The notes beneath the pieces are model-generated. The model was given only the letters and a program-made list of their open reading frames with translations. It had not been told where the DNA came from and did no database searches. A DNA stretch of 49,660 nucleotides, from NCBI GenBank assembly GCA_944389235.1, contig CALXLO010000006.1, positions 1-49,660 of the forward strand, read 5' to 3'. This document shows positions 32,153-41,930 of the stretch, one piece after another. The stretch's first letter is position 1. Each line of letters opens with the position of its first letter. A program made the position numbers and the translations under genes. This DNA is from an uncultured Alphaproteobacteria bacterium. Its GTDB lineage: Bacteria; Pseudomonadota; Alphaproteobacteria; Rs-D84.

Positions 32153-34267
32153 TTATTTTTGATTTAATATTCCAGCGGCTAAATCTTGAACCGGCAAATT
32201 CATCCATTCTGGGTCGCCGTCTTTGGCCGGTGCGCCGCGTTCCATTGCTGTTTGGCACGGATTATCATCAGCCAACCAATTTTCGATTAAATCACCCGCC
32301 AACAAACCGACACCAGCACCTGCGACCAAGCCAATACCACCTGTAAACGGTGCCAACAACAATCCGATTCCTGTGGCAGATGCCACCTTGCCGGCGACTG
32401 CAGCACCACTGATTTGGATATCTGGTTCTGCCAAATTACCGGTAATTTCAATAGAATTAACAACATTACCCGTCAGTGATAATTTTAACCCGCGTACCGG
32501 CACCGTTGTTAACGCCAGATTTATATTTTCTGTTCCCAAATTTAATGTACCTGCCAAACGCACATCTATGGCATTAGTTTCCACCGCAACACCATTTTGT
32601 GTTTCAATTAAGCCTTCGCGTAATTTTGTATTAACTGCAACACAAGAAATTCCAATTTGATTATACTTTTTTTCTGACCGGAACAAATCTTGAATACTAT
32701 GTCGCAAAGTGGTCAAGAAATCTGTCCCATACATATTGGCAACCAATGCAGAATGCGCATACCCCCCGGCCGCAGAATAAACGCGTACAGGCCCACTGAT
32801 TGTTTGCATCCATTCAGACAAGTTTGAACCGCTGGCCTCTACATACAAATCAAGATTAACCGGCAAATCAGAAATAAAATCGTCAACATTTATTTCATCC
32901 AGCAATGTTCCAATTACTATATTTCTGCCCATACCACCTGCGCGGATATACATGCGGCCTTCACTGTCTATATTACCATTTGCAGCAATTTTAACATCGC
33001 CACCTGCGATATTTACACCAACATCTGCGCGTGCACGACCATTATCAACCTTTAACGCAACATCTACATCACGCAAATTCAAATTGCGATACACAATAAA
33101 TTGTTCCAACAAGACATTTAATTTCAAATCTGTCTGCACCAGTTTATCGCCAAACAGTGGTGTATCCTTAAACACATTCAATGCGCGATTTGGGTGAATC
33201 CAGTTTCCACCATATAATCCTGGGAATAATTCCAACAAATTAATATAATCAGATTCCAAGTCTGCATTTATTATTGGTCGCGCGCCCCCCCAATCAACAA
33301 ATCCGGAAAAACGCAATTCATTACCACGCATTTTTATTGACGAATTACGCAATGTCAGCCGTGTCCAATCAAAACCACCGGCAATAGATACATTCATACT
33401 GGACATTCGCGACAGGTCTGTATTCAATATAGCCCCCAGCGCACTAACATCTGGTATATCACCTTTGATAATAAAATCTATTGGTGCTTTACTGGTACCT
33501 TCCAGTGCGATATTTGCAATTAGCGCGTCACCACCTGTTGCAAACGCAACGCGTACTGGGTAAACCTTGCGTTCCGAATTATATTGCGAAAACACCACTA
33601 TAAACGGGAAAACTTCGCGTTCAGATTTTATCCATCCACTGTACTCGCGACTATCTGAATGCGGGATATATCGAATTTGTACACCGTCCAAATAATAAGA
33701 TGCATTTACTATATTTAATGCTAAATTTTGTATTTCCAATCCGCCCAAGCCCAATTCTTTGAATGGGAAAGCGTCTGGTTCTGTATTGTTATTTGCCGCA
33801 TCATCTGTTTTATTATCAACAGTATTTTTTGCATCATCATCTGGCAATGTTGCCACAGAAAATTCCCCATCTGCATTGCGTTCTAAATTAATCGCTGCGT
33901 CATATATTTTTATATTTTGAATTGTTGGCATATCGCGGAACAGCGAAATTAAATCCAGCGTAACATCAATTTTTTCTGCGCTGAATATATATTTATTCGT
34001 TGCCCATTGTGCACTGGGGATACGAACCTGGTTTAATTCTATTTGCGGACGCAACGAAAAATTCCACGATACCGCCCCATCTATTTCGACCGGCAATCCC
34101 GTTGATGTACGCAACACAGATAAAACACTGCCGCGCAATTTTTCTAAATCAATCTGCGACAGCGCAACAACAACCGCAACAACCAGCCCCATAATAAACA
34201 AGGCCAGCACACGCATCATTATAAAAAAAACACTTCTTTTTTTCTTTTTTCTAACCATTTCACACAT
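32153..34267 (-). CDS. AsmA-family protein
   Basis: This 704-residue protein has a cytoplasmic basic stub (VRKKKKRS), one membrane helix (~12-38) and a very long beta-rich periplasmic region, as in AsmA, TamB and YhdP-type proteins that form lipid-conducting bridges to the outer membrane. The AsmA start pattern LRGSVLSVLRTSTGLPVEIDGAVSW is visible. Near the C-terminus is a Gly-rich hydrophobic stretch (about 640-680). It may carry phospholipids outwards. It starts seven bases after the rluC stop, so the two are co-transcribed. Confidence 0.8.
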   Translation of the reverse strand: MCEMVRKKKKRSVFFIMMRVLALFIMGLVVAVVVALSQIDLEKLRGSVLSVLRTSTGLPVEIDGAVSWNFSLRPQIELNQVRIPSAQWATNKYIFSAEKIDVTLDLISLFRDMPTIQNIKIYDAAINLERNADGEFSVATLPDDDAKNTVDNKTDDAANNNTEPDAFPFKELGLGGLEIQNLALNIVNASYYLDGVQIRYIPHSDSREYSGWIKSEREVFPFIVVFSQYNSERKVYPVRVAFATGGDALIANIALEGTSKAPIDFIIKGDIPDVSALGAILNTDLSRMSSMNVSIAGGFDWTRLTLRNSSIKMRGNELRFSGFVDWGGARPIINADLESDYINLLELFPGLYGGNWIHPNRALNVFKDTPLFGDKLVQTDLKLNVLLEQFIVYRNLNLRDVDVALKVDNGRARADVGVNIAGGDVKIAANGNIDSEGRMYIRAGGMGRNIVIGTLLDEINVDDFISDLPVNLDLYVEASGSNLSEWMQTISGPVRVYSAAGGYAHSALVANMYGTDFLTTLRHSIQDLFRSEKKYNQIGISCVAVNTKLREGLIETQNGVAVETNAIDVRLAGTLNLGTENINLALTTVPVRGLKLSLTGNVVNSIEITGNLAEPDIQISGAAVAGKVASATGIGLLLAPFTGGIGLVAGAGVGLLAGDLIENWLADDNPCQTAMERGAPAKDGDPEWMNLPVQDLAAGILNQK

Positions 34268-34273
34268 TTTTTC

Positions 34274-35245
34274 TTACGGCAACGGAAATTCCAAGAACTG
34301 TATTACCGGTCGCATAAAATCCGGTGGGGTTGCACGCAAAGTTATAATTCGTCCAGTTGACGGATGCTGGAATGTTAACCTATACGCCAATAAAAACAAG
34401 TTATTTGTCGCCAGGACAGAACGCAGCGCCCCATCAGGCTGTTTATCTGCGCCATACAAACTGTCGCCGACAATTGGTGCATGCAGACTTTGCGCACTGT
34501 GCACACGCAACTGATGTGTACGCCCTGTTTTGGGTGAAAATCGCACCCAAGACAAATGTCCGCCGGCCGTGGCCAATACATCATATTCTGTAATTGCATG
34601 TTGCGGACGCTGACCGGTGCCACCATTTATTCTGTCTGGGGTTTCAAATACCTGACCCTTGACCATATAATTATCAATAACACCGTGTTGCGGGCGCACA
34701 TCACCATTTAATAAAGCCAAATATTCTTTATGCGCCGATTTATTTTGAAATTCTGCCGCCAATACTTGGGCTGCGCGTTGATTTTTGGCAACAACCAAAA
34801 CCCCGCTGGTTTCCCTGTCTAAACGATGAACCAAAGATATTTTATCATACGGGAACAACGCCGCCGCCATTTTATCAACAGATTTACGAATACCTGTTCC
34901 GCCCTGAACCGCCAAACCCGCCGGCTTGTTAAATACGACTATATCCGCATCATCATGAATTATACAGCAACGCAAATGTTCTAAATCAGATAATGAAAAA
35001 TTATTCCCAGATTCTGTTTTTTTTGCTGGTGGTGCCGCATAACTGGTCAATGTCGGTGGCACACGCACGACATCGCCGGCACATAATATTTCTTGTCCCT
35101 TGGCGCGCGAAGAATTAACACGAATTTGCCCACCCCGACACAATTTATAAAATTCCCGCTGGGGCATAGACGGGTATCGCCGAACGAACCATCGCAACAA
35201 TCGGGTACCATCTTCTGTTTTTGAAACTTCTACTAATTCTGCCAT
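34274..35245 (-). CDS. rluC: 23S rRNA pseudouridine synthase RluC/RluD family
   Basis: This 323-residue enzyme isomerises uridines in 23S rRNA. An N-terminal S4 domain (residues ~15-75, GGQIRVNSSRAK...GDVVRVPP) precedes the catalytic domain with motif SLVHRLDRETSGVLVVAK, whose Asp is the catalytic residue. RTHQLRVH and VGDSLYG follow. The S4 pattern ending in VRVPP is closer to RluC than RluD, but the target sites cannot be told from sequence. Confidence 0.8.
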   Translation of the reverse strand: MAELVEVSKTEDGTRLLRWFVRRYPSMPQREFYKLCRGGQIRVNSSRAKGQEILCAGDVVRVPPTLTSYAAPPAKKTESGNNFSLSDLEHLRCCIIHDDADIVVFNKPAGLAVQGGTGIRKSVDKMAAALFPYDKISLVHRLDRETSGVLVVAKNQRAAQVLAAEFQNKSAHKEYLALLNGDVRPQHGVIDNYMVKGQVFETPDRINGGTGQRPQHAITEYDVLATAGGHLSWVRFSPKTGRTHQLRVHSAQSLHAPIVGDSLYGADKQPDGALRSVLATNNLFLLAYRLTFQHPSTGRIITLRATPPDFMRPVIQFLEFPLP

Positions 35246-35271
35246 GCGCGTCTATTTTTATTTAGTATGTT

Positions 35272-35736
35272 TTATTCACCGTATGTTATACGAACAACAT
35301 TTTGATTTCCTGACGCGTTACAATCACCTGCCGCACCACTTTGCGTACGCCCAGACATTTCATAACCCACAGAACCTTCCCATCCTTTGGTTATAAAATA
35401 TTCACAATCAGACTTGGATAATCCTGTGATAGATATTATGAATTGGCGTGCATTTGACGGATTAACAGATATTTCGTATGTTCCACCATAGGGATTTTGA
35501 TTTGACATACCAATCGCGCCAAAAATTGTAGAATTATTTATATTAGAATAATCATCATATTCACTGAATATACTGCGCACTTGGGTAACCATTTGCAAGA
35601 CTTCATCATTTACAGTCTGATGTTTTTGCATATTCATCGCGCTGTTTATCCCAGCGATTGCGACAACGGTAATGACCCCCATAATCGCCAACACCCCCAT
35701 CATTTCAACCATAGACCGACCAGATTCTTGTTTCAT
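35272..35736 (-). CDS. Type IV pilin-like protein
   Basis: This 154-residue protein has a class III prepilin leader: short and polar (MKQESG), then RSMVEMMGVLAIMGVITVVA, in which cleavage after Gly places Glu at mature position 5, as required for assembly. A Cys pair in the C-terminal region (SDCEYFI and GDCNAS) could form the D-loop disulfide. It is a single gene diverging from uvrC, with no prepilin peptidase, ATPase or secretin nearby. It might belong to a type IV pilus or a pseudopilus encoded elsewhere. Confidence 0.75.
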   Translation of the reverse strand: MKQESGRSMVEMMGVLAIMGVITVVAIAGINSAMNMQKHQTVNDEVLQMVTQVRSIFSEYDDYSNINNSTIFGAIGMSNQNPYGGTYEISVNPSNARQFIISITGLSKSDCEYFITKGWEGSVGYEMSGRTQSGAAGDCNASGNQNVVRITYGE

Positions 35737-35787
35737 TTTTATAACCCCTATTTGCTATTTATTTTTTTATATTCTATCATAAAAGGC

Positions 35788-37212
35788 ATGAATATTCAAT
35801 TTTCTGATTTGATTGAAAATAGTCCCAATGCCCCCGGCATATACAAAATGTACGATTCCGACGGCACACTGTTATATGTTGGCAAGGCTAAAAATCTGGC
35901 AAATCGTCTGCGCCAGTACACAGACATATCCAAACTGGAATTACACAAACAAGTTATGCGCACATTAGTCGCGCGGGTTGAATGGGAAATAACCCCCACC
36001 GAATCAGACGCACTGATATTGGAACAAAAGCTTATTAAAACATTAAAGCCGAAATATAATATCATGCTGACCGATGGGAAAATGTACCCAATGATTGCAC
36101 TGACCGCATCGCAATATCCGCGTCTGTTAAAATTCCGCGGCAAGATATCCCAGCGACGCGATGTATACGGTCCATATCCGTCTGTATCTGCATTAAACGA
36201 AACAATAAAAACAATTCAAAAAGTATGTCGTCTGCGAACATGTACAGATACATTTATGCGCAATCGCACGCGTCCATGCCTGTTATATCAAATTGGTCGA
36301 TGCAGTGCACCATGTACAATACCGCAAACAAATTACAATGAAAATGTTTCACTGGCGCGACGGATATTAACCGGCGACAGTCAACCAATTATTGCCGACC
36401 TGACCCGTGAAATGAAAAAATATTCTGATATAATGGACTTTGAACATGCTGCCGAATGTCGTGATAAAATTGCAGCGTTAACACAAACATCAAATCGCGG
36501 TATACGGCGCAATCGTGCACATAGCGCGAATTTTAATTGGAACGATTCTGTTAATGACCTGGAACAATGGTTGGGGATAGAAATAAAATGCGCGGGTGTG
36601 TTTGATAATTCACATCTGTTTGGGAAAAGCCCTGTTGGTGCAATGATAACATTTGGTCATGATGGTTTTATAAAAACAGGATATCGTCATTTCAAATTGC
36701 GGGACGCATCGCGTGCCGGCAATGATATTGCCATGATGGCGGAATTTGTATCACGCGCAGTATCGCGTGGCCCCAAATTAGACTTAATAATTGTTGATGG
36801 CGGACCGGCGCAATGGAACATTGCCCACGAAACAGCCCCCGATATACCAATTTTAGGTGTGACCAAGGGCGTTGTACGCGATGGTGATGAACATTTTATA
36901 ATGCCAGACGGTCGTGTATATCGTGACATGGCAAAAGATTCGCGTCTGTTTTTATTACTGCGCGCGGTACGCGACGAAGCACACAGGTTTGTCATAACAT
37001 TTCATCGCACGGTGCGCGCCAAGAATATGACATCATCTGTACTGGATGAAATTGATGGCATCGGACCTGGGCGCAAACGCGCATTGCTGAATCATTTTGG
37101 TTCTGCACGCGCGGTCGCCGATGCAGATTTAGATTCATTACGCCATGTCCCAGGTCTGGGGAAATCGGCCGCAGAAAAAATATATGCCCATTTTCATTCC
37201 GAAGTGATATAA
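35788..37212 (+). CDS. uvrC: Excinuclease ABC subunit C, shortened form
   Basis: UvrC makes both incisions in nucleotide excision repair. This 474-residue protein has a GIY-YIG domain (1-95, APGIYKMYD...LYVGKAKNL), a UVR domain (~200-233, DFEHAAECRDKI), an RNase H-type endonuclease domain beginning at ~265 (GVFDNSHLFGK; LDLIIVDGG; RDEAHRFVITFHR) and a helix-hairpin-helix tail (IDGIGPGRKRALLNHFGS). Between UVR and endonuclease only about 40 residues remain instead of ~150, so the Cys-rich middle region is absent and total length is ~130 below normal. The catalytic Asp, Asp and His residues are present. ATG 35788 is used; the long upstream frame is spurious. Confidence 0.9.
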   Translation: MNIQFSDLIENSPNAPGIYKMYDSDGTLLYVGKAKNLANRLRQYTDISKLELHKQVMRTLVARVEWEITPTESDALILEQKLIKTLKPKYNIMLTDGKMYPMIALTASQYPRLLKFRGKISQRRDVYGPYPSVSALNETIKTIQKVCRLRTCTDTFMRNRTRPCLLYQIGRCSAPCTIPQTNYNENVSLARRILTGDSQPIIADLTREMKKYSDIMDFEHAAECRDKIAALTQTSNRGIRRNRAHSANFNWNDSVNDLEQWLGIEIKCAGVFDNSHLFGKSPVGAMITFGHDGFIKTGYRHFKLRDASRAGNDIAMMAEFVSRAVSRGPKLDLIIVDGGPAQWNIAHETAPDIPILGVTKGVVRDGDEHFIMPDGRVYRDMAKDSRLFLLLRAVRDEAHRFVITFHRTVRAKNMTSSVLDEIDGIGPGRKRALLNHFGSARAVADADLDSLRHVPGLGKSAAEKIYAHFHSEVI

Positions 37213-37236
37213 TTTGAATTAACCAAAGGAGAAATC

Positions 37237-37857
37237 ATGAAATTTTTTGTAAACTTTTTATCTGCATTCCGCATTACTGCGGCATTTGCAATTATACCAT
37301 TAATAATGTTCAGTTCTTATAATCCGACAATTTTCTGGTGGGCAACATTTATTGTATTTATACTGGCTGCAATATCAGATTGGTTTGATGGATATCTGGC
37401 CCGTAAATACAATGTATGTACAAAACTGGGTGGCGTTATGGACCATATCGGCGACAAATTGTTGGTATCAAACACATTAATTATGTTGGCGGCATTAACA
37501 CCAATATGGTTTATTGTTGTACCAGTTATATTAATGATTGCACGCGAATTATATATCAGTGGCCTGCGCGAATTTCTGGGCACCCAGAAAATAGAAATGC
37601 CGGTACCCAAGGCGCGCTTTTCAATGGGCAAGGTAAAAACAGCCCTGCAAATGATTACGATAACATCATTTTTATTGTTATTCGCGCTTAGCACAATGTT
37701 AACCCCTGAAATGGACAGTCGCGTAATGATGTGGACAGTAAATATATTATCACAAATCGGCATTTGGGGATTATGGTTATCATTAATTGCATCTGTATGG
37801 TCTGCGACCCAATATACATTTACATTTGCAGAAAAATTAAAACAAATAAAAGAATAA
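37237..37857 (+). CDS. pgsA: CDP-diacylglycerol-glycerol-3-phosphate 3-phosphatidyltransferase
   Basis: PgsA makes phosphatidylglycerol phosphate, the committed step to PG and cardiolipin, at the inner membrane. This 206-residue protein has several membrane helices and the CDP-alcohol phosphatidyltransferase motif DG-x2-AR-x8-G-x3-D-x3-D, seen as DGYLAR, then GGVMDHIGD. AAGGAG lies at ideal spacing before the ATG. It lies 24 bases after uvrC, a common pairing (uvrC-pgsA). Confidence 0.95.
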   Translation: MKFFVNFLSAFRITAAFAIIPLIMFSSYNPTIFWWATFIVFILAAISDWFDGYLARKYNVCTKLGGVMDHIGDKLLVSNTLIMLAALTPIWFIVVPVILMIARELYISGLREFLGTQKIEMPVPKARFSMGKVKTALQMITITSFLLLFALSTMLTPEMDSRVMMWTVNILSQIGIWGLWLSLIASVWSATQYTFTFAEKLKQIKE

Positions 37858-37872
37858 ATATTTTACGAACAC

Positions 37873-37904
37873 AAAATCTTGCCAAATATGGCAAGATTTT
37901 TTTA
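37873..37904 (+). terminator. Terminator of uvrC-pgsA
   Basis: AAAATCTTGCC pairs with GGCAAGATTTT, followed by more T. Confidence 0.9.
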
Positions 37905-38030
37905 ATGCAAAACTTTATATTTTTTGATTATAATATATTTTGAGTTGGGAATTTTTTACATTAAACGAACAATATTTTTATCACACATTCTAAATGTAAA
38001 TTATCCCATAAACATAATGGAGATAAAAAC

Positions 38031-38546
38031 ATGCGATTTTCATATTTTGCGCTGGTTACAACATTAATTTGTATTGTTGCTTTACCTGCTTTTTCTGTCG
38101 GGATTAATTCATGTTATACAGAAACATCCCAAAGCGTTACAAACGGACGGTTAATAACACGCAAAAATAAATATTTTTATCCAAACTGTCCAGAACCGGG
38201 AAGTGCCGGCTCAATGTGTATATGCGCAGACAAAGAAATAGAATATTTTTGCGACTGCAACAGTGGCTGGTATGCAACAAATGCCAGGCCAGCAACCGCA
38301 ACATGTAAATGCAACGCCTGTCCTGCGAACAGCACATGCAGCAGTTATACTAATTTTTCTTGCAACCGTGGTTATTATAAATCAGGTGGTGGTTGCGCCA
38401 GATGCCCCAAAGACAGCAACACCGGTACATACGGCACAACCAGTGGCAGTGGTTCAACATCTATATCATATTGTTATATTCCCGCAAATGGTTCGTATTC
38501 CAACACTTACGGCAATTTTACATATACAAGCAATTGTTTTTATTAA
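38031..38546 (+). CDS. Small secreted cysteine-rich protein
   Basis: This 171-residue protein has a signal peptide (hydrophobic FALVTTLICIVALPAFS) and about 16 Cys (CICADKEIEYFCDCNSGWYA; CKCNACPANSTCSS; GYYKSGGGCARCP). The C-terminus (ISYCYIPANG..SNTYGNFTYTSNC) matches the family end of the 21281 and 28326 proteins. It is a compact, probably disulfide-bonded version of the Cys-rich family. It is likely exported. A strong terminator follows 20 bases later. Confidence 0.75.
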   Translation: MRFSYFALVTTLICIVALPAFSVGINSCYTETSQSVTNGRLITRKNKYFYPNCPEPGSAGSMCICADKEIEYFCDCNSGWYATNARPATATCKCNACPANSTCSSYTNFSCNRGYYKSGGGCARCPKDSNTGTYGTTSGSGSTSISYCYIPANGSYSNTYGNFTYTSNCFY

Positions 38547-38562
38547 TAAATTTTAACATTAT

Positions 38563-38610
38563 AAAACGCGCCAGGGACAGAATTTTATACACCCTGGCGC
38601 GTTTTTTTTC
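38563..38610. terminator. Bidirectional terminator between the Cys-rich gene and dnaJ
   Basis: A perfect 10-bp stem CGCGCCAGGG/CCCTGGCGCG with a 15-base loop is followed by eight T. It also has a T-rich tail on the minus strand for dnaJ. Confidence 0.9.
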
Positions 38611-39742
38611 AGAACCAACCCTTTTTAGCACTTTTTGTGCCGGCAAATTCATTTAATAATTTCTTTTGTTTTTCGGTCAGTTTTGTTGGCACACGCATAT
38701 TTACATCTATATACAAATCGCCAAAACTGCCTGCGCGTCTGGTTGGCATACCATGCCCACGCACGCGCAATTTTTCACCAACTTGTGTCCCTGCGGGAAC
38801 TTTGACCGCTAATTTTTTATCGTCAATGGTGTCAACTTCTATTTCACCACCCAGTGCCAGTGTCGTAAACGGAATATCAACATGCGTAATTAAATCTGCA
38901 CCATCGCGTTCAAATCGTTTATCTGGGCGCACCCGCACATCCAGATAAAAATCACCCGCCGGCGCACCATTTTGACCGGCTTCGCCCTGACCCGCCAGAC
39001 GCAAACGCGTGCCATCTTCGACACCAGCCGGGATATTTACATCCAATGTGCGACTTTTACGCATTGTGCCTGCGCCATCACATTGTGTACATTTTTTATC
39101 AATCTTGTGGCCGGTACCATTACATTCTGGGCACGGTGTTTCCATTGCAAAAAATCCGCGCGATGTACGCACATATCCACTGCCACCGCAACGCGAACAT
39201 GTAGGTGCAGGCTTGCCATCTGCGGTGCCATATCCATGGCACTTATCACATTCAACATTTGTTGTAAATTTTATCGTATGCGTTGTACCAAAATACGCAT
39301 CGCGCAGGTCAATAACAACTTCGTCCAGCAAATCGCGTCCCCCGCGCTTCGCAGATGCCCCTGCCCGCGAATCGGCACCAAAATCACCAAAGCCAAAACC
39401 ACGCATTGCTTCGCGTAATATATCATCCATTCCTGCGCCGCCCATATTAAAGTGAAACGCACCATTTCCAAATGGATTTGCCCCATTTCCGAACGGGTTT
39501 GCCCCCGACGCATTTCCCCCGGCGAATGCTGCATCACCAAATCTGTCGTATGCAGCGCGTTTTTGTGGGTCTTTTAATATATCAAACGCATTATTTACTT
39601 CTTTGAATTTTTCTTCGGCATCTTTATCGCCCGGATTTCTGTCCGGATGATATTTCAGCACTAATTTATGATATGCTTTTTTAATATCGTCGTCTGACGC
39701 ATTTCGCGCCACGCCCAAAACTTCATACGGGTTTTTATTCAT
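38609..39742 (-). CDS. dnaJ: Chaperone DnaJ
   Basis: DnaJ delivers unfolded clients to DnaK and stimulates its ATPase. This 377-residue protein has a J-domain (1-70, with HPD in [10 protein letters not shown]), a Gly/Phe linker (~75-110, GANPFGNG repeats), four CxxCxGxG zinc repeats (~150-215: [32 protein letters not shown]) and the C-terminal substrate domains. The gene ends in TGA. dnaK is not in the window. Confidence 0.97.
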   Translation of the reverse strand: MNKNPYEVLGVARNASDDDIKKAYHKLVLKYHPDRNPGDKDAEEKFKEVNNAFDILKDPQKRAAYDRFGDAAFAGGNASGANPFGNGANPFGNGAFHFNMGGAGMDDILREAMRGFGFGDFGADSRAGASAKRGGRDLLDEVVIDLRDAYFGTTHTIKFTTNVECDKCHGYGTADGKPAPTCSRCGGSGYVRTSRGFFAMETPCPECNGTGHKIDKKCTQCDGAGTMRKSRTLDVNIPAGVEDGTRLRLAGQGEAGQNGAPAGDFYLDVRVRPDKRFERDGADLITHVDIPFTTLALGGEIEVDTIDDKKLAVKVPAGTQVGEKLRVRGHGMPTRRAGSFGDLYIDVNMRVPTKLTEKQKKLLNEFAGTKSAKKGWF

Positions 39743-39849
39743 TTTTCATCATCCATAATTATTATGTCTTATGATATATAAGTATACATATAAAAAAATC
39801 AAGACTATAAAAATCCTTTTAATTTCTGGGGGCGACAAAATTCTTTCAC

Positions 39850-39878
39850 TTGCAAGAAAATTAAAAATATACTAATAA
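39850..39878 (+). promoter_or_regulatory. Possible parE promoter giving a leaderless mRNA
   Basis: TTGCAA (39850-39855) and TAATAA (39873-39878) are 17 bases apart. Transcription would begin near 39885, close to ATG 39888. No ribosome site is visible upstream of the ATG. Confidence 0.35.
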
Positions 39879-39887
39879 TAATATGCT

Positions 39888-41867
39888 ATGACAGAACAAA
39901 ACACACACACATACGATGCATCAGATATCCAGGTATTAGAAGGGCTGGAACCTGTCCGCCTGCGTCCTGGCATGTATATTGGCGGCACAGATGAAAAGGC
40001 ATGGCATCATTTGCCGGTGGAAATACTTGATAATTCTATTGACGAAGCGGTTGCCGGTTTTGCAAAAAATATTTCTGTTAATCTGATTGATGCCAAGACT
40101 ATTGAGATAACCGACGACGGTCGCGGCATACCAGTTGATGAACATCCGAAATTTCCTGGTAAATCTGCACTAGAAATTATTTTAACCACCCTGCATTCTG
40201 GCGGCAAATTTAATAATAATGTATATAAAACCAGTGGCGGATTGCACGGCGTGGGCAGTTCTGTGGTTAACGCGCTAAGTGCTGAAATGATTGTTGTAAT
40301 TTCGCGCGACGGCTATGAATGGACACAAACTTTTTCACGCGGTCGCCCAACCAGCGCAATGACCCGCGGCGCACCAACGAAAAAACATGGCACAAAAATC
40401 AGATTTACCCTGGACGATGAAATTTTCGGTGCATCCGCGGTATTCAAGCCGGTAAAGATATATCGCATGGCGCGTGCAAAATCGTTTTTATCACGTGGTG
40501 TGCGCATAGATTGGAATTGCAACCCGGAATTATTAACCGAAGACATGAATATTCCGGCGCAAACAACATTCTATTATCCAAACGGTGTTGCGGACTTTCT
40601 GGATGAAAAGACCCGCGATAAACCGCGCATTATGCCCAAGATATTCAACGGCACGGTCGATTTCCCAGATGACAGTGGACGCGTTGAATGGGCGTTAACT
40701 TTTTTAACCGATGAAAACGGTGCTGCATCTGATGATGGATTTTTTGCGTCATACTGCAACACAATTGCGACAATTGACGGTGGCACACATGAAAACGGGT
40801 TCAAGGCGGCTATTACCAAGGGTATCAAGGCATACGGTGATAAAGTCGGAAATAAATCAGCGGCATCTATAATCAGCGACGATGTTTTTGATTCTGTTGC
40901 GGCAATTGTATCTGTATTTTACAAAACCCCGCAATTTTTGGGTCAAACCAAGGAAAAATTGTCTAACCCAGAAATTGCGCGATATACAGAAAACGCCCTG
41001 CGCGACCCGTGGGATATATTTTTGGCATCTGACCCAAAAACCGCGAATGCGATACTAGAATTTGTCATAAACCTGGCAAACGCGCGCATTAAAACGAAAC
41101 AAGTCAAAGAAATTGCCCGCAAAACCCCAACGAAACGCATACGCATGCCGGCAAAATTGGCAGATTGTTCCAAACACGGTGTTGACGGGACAGAACTGTT
41201 TATTGTAGAAGGCGAATCCGCCGGCGGCACCGCGAAACAGGCGCGCGACCGCGCGACCCAGGCAATTATGCCACTGCGTGGCAAGGTGTTAAATGTTGTA
41301 TCTAATTCAGACGAACGATTCAGTGCAAACAAAGAATTAAATGAATTGATTGATATTATCGGTGCCGGCACTGCCAAGGATTGGGATGAATCCAAACTGC
41401 GCTATGAAAAGATAATTGTTATGACCGATGCCGATGTCGACGGCAGTCATATTGCATCATTACTGATGGCGTTCTTTTACCAGGTCATGCCCCAGTTAAT
41501 TTATGGCGGTCATTTGTATTTATCGTGTCCACCGCTGTATAAACTGACATGTGGGACAGAATCGGTATATGTCGATTCTGACGAAGAACTGGAAAAATTA
41601 AAAGAAACGAAATATAAAAATAAAAAAATAGAAATATCGCGGTTCAAAGGGCTGGGCGAAATGATGCCAAATCAATTAAAAGAAACCACAATGTCGCCAA
41701 AAACGCGTCGTTTGATTCGTGTTGATTTGCCACCGCGTACAGATGATGGTGCCGAAGACACAGAAAAGACGCGCACAATCGTGTCAGAACTGATGGGTAA
41801 AAAGCCGGAATTTAGATTCAAGTTTATTACGGAACACGCCCAATTCGTCAAAGATTTGTTTGTATAA
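39888..41867 (+). CDS. parE: DNA topoisomerase IV subunit B
   Basis: ParE is the ATPase subunit of topoisomerase IV, which unlinks daughter chromosomes. This 659-residue protein has the GHKL ATPase domain (start VLEGLEPVRLRPGMYIG; EILDNSIDEA; DDGRGIPVDE; GGLHGVGSSVVNALS), the transducer domain and the TOPRIM domain (FIVEGESAGG; DADVDGSHIASL). The DASDIQVLEGLEPVR opening and the lack of a GyrB-type insert favour ParE over GyrB. ParC is not in the window. Confidence 0.92.
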   Translation: MTEQNTHTYDASDIQVLEGLEPVRLRPGMYIGGTDEKAWHHLPVEILDNSIDEAVAGFAKNISVNLIDAKTIEITDDGRGIPVDEHPKFPGKSALEIILTTLHSGGKFNNNVYKTSGGLHGVGSSVVNALSAEMIVVISRDGYEWTQTFSRGRPTSAMTRGAPTKKHGTKIRFTLDDEIFGASAVFKPVKIYRMARAKSFLSRGVRIDWNCNPELLTEDMNIPAQTTFYYPNGVADFLDEKTRDKPRIMPKIFNGTVDFPDDSGRVEWALTFLTDENGAASDDGFFASYCNTIATIDGGTHENGFKAAITKGIKAYGDKVGNKSAASIISDDVFDSVAAIVSVFYKTPQFLGQTKEKLSNPEIARYTENALRDPWDIFLASDPKTANAILEFVINLANARIKTKQVKEIARKTPTKRIRMPAKLADCSKHGVDGTELFIVEGESAGGTAKQARDRATQAIMPLRGKVLNVVSNSDERFSANKELNELIDIIGAGTAKDWDESKLRYEKIIVMTDADVDGSHIASLLMAFFYQVMPQLIYGGHLYLSCPPLYKLTCGTESVYVDSDEELEKLKETKYKNKKIEISRFKGLGEMMPNQLKETTMSPKTRRLIRVDLPPRTDDGAEDTEKTRTIVSELMGKKPEFRFKFITEHAQFVKDLFV

Positions 41868-41885
41868 AAAATTGCAAAAAAAAAC

Positions 41886-41918
41886 ACCGGACTGAAAAAA
41901 AACAGTCCGGTATTTTTT
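41886..41918 (+). terminator. Terminator after parE
   Basis: ACCGGACTG pairs with CAGTCCGGT around an A8 loop, followed by ATTTTTTG. Confidence 0.9.
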
Positions 41919-41930
41919 GTTTTCCCCATC

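Noticed and set aside
35581-35787. A long N-terminal extension of UvrC
   Set aside because: It runs antisense through the pilin gene; the GIY-YIG domain starts properly at ATG 35788.
38609-38611. TGA recoded as tryptophan
   Set aside because: All core genes read full length under the standard code, and dnaJ ends at TGA at the usual place.
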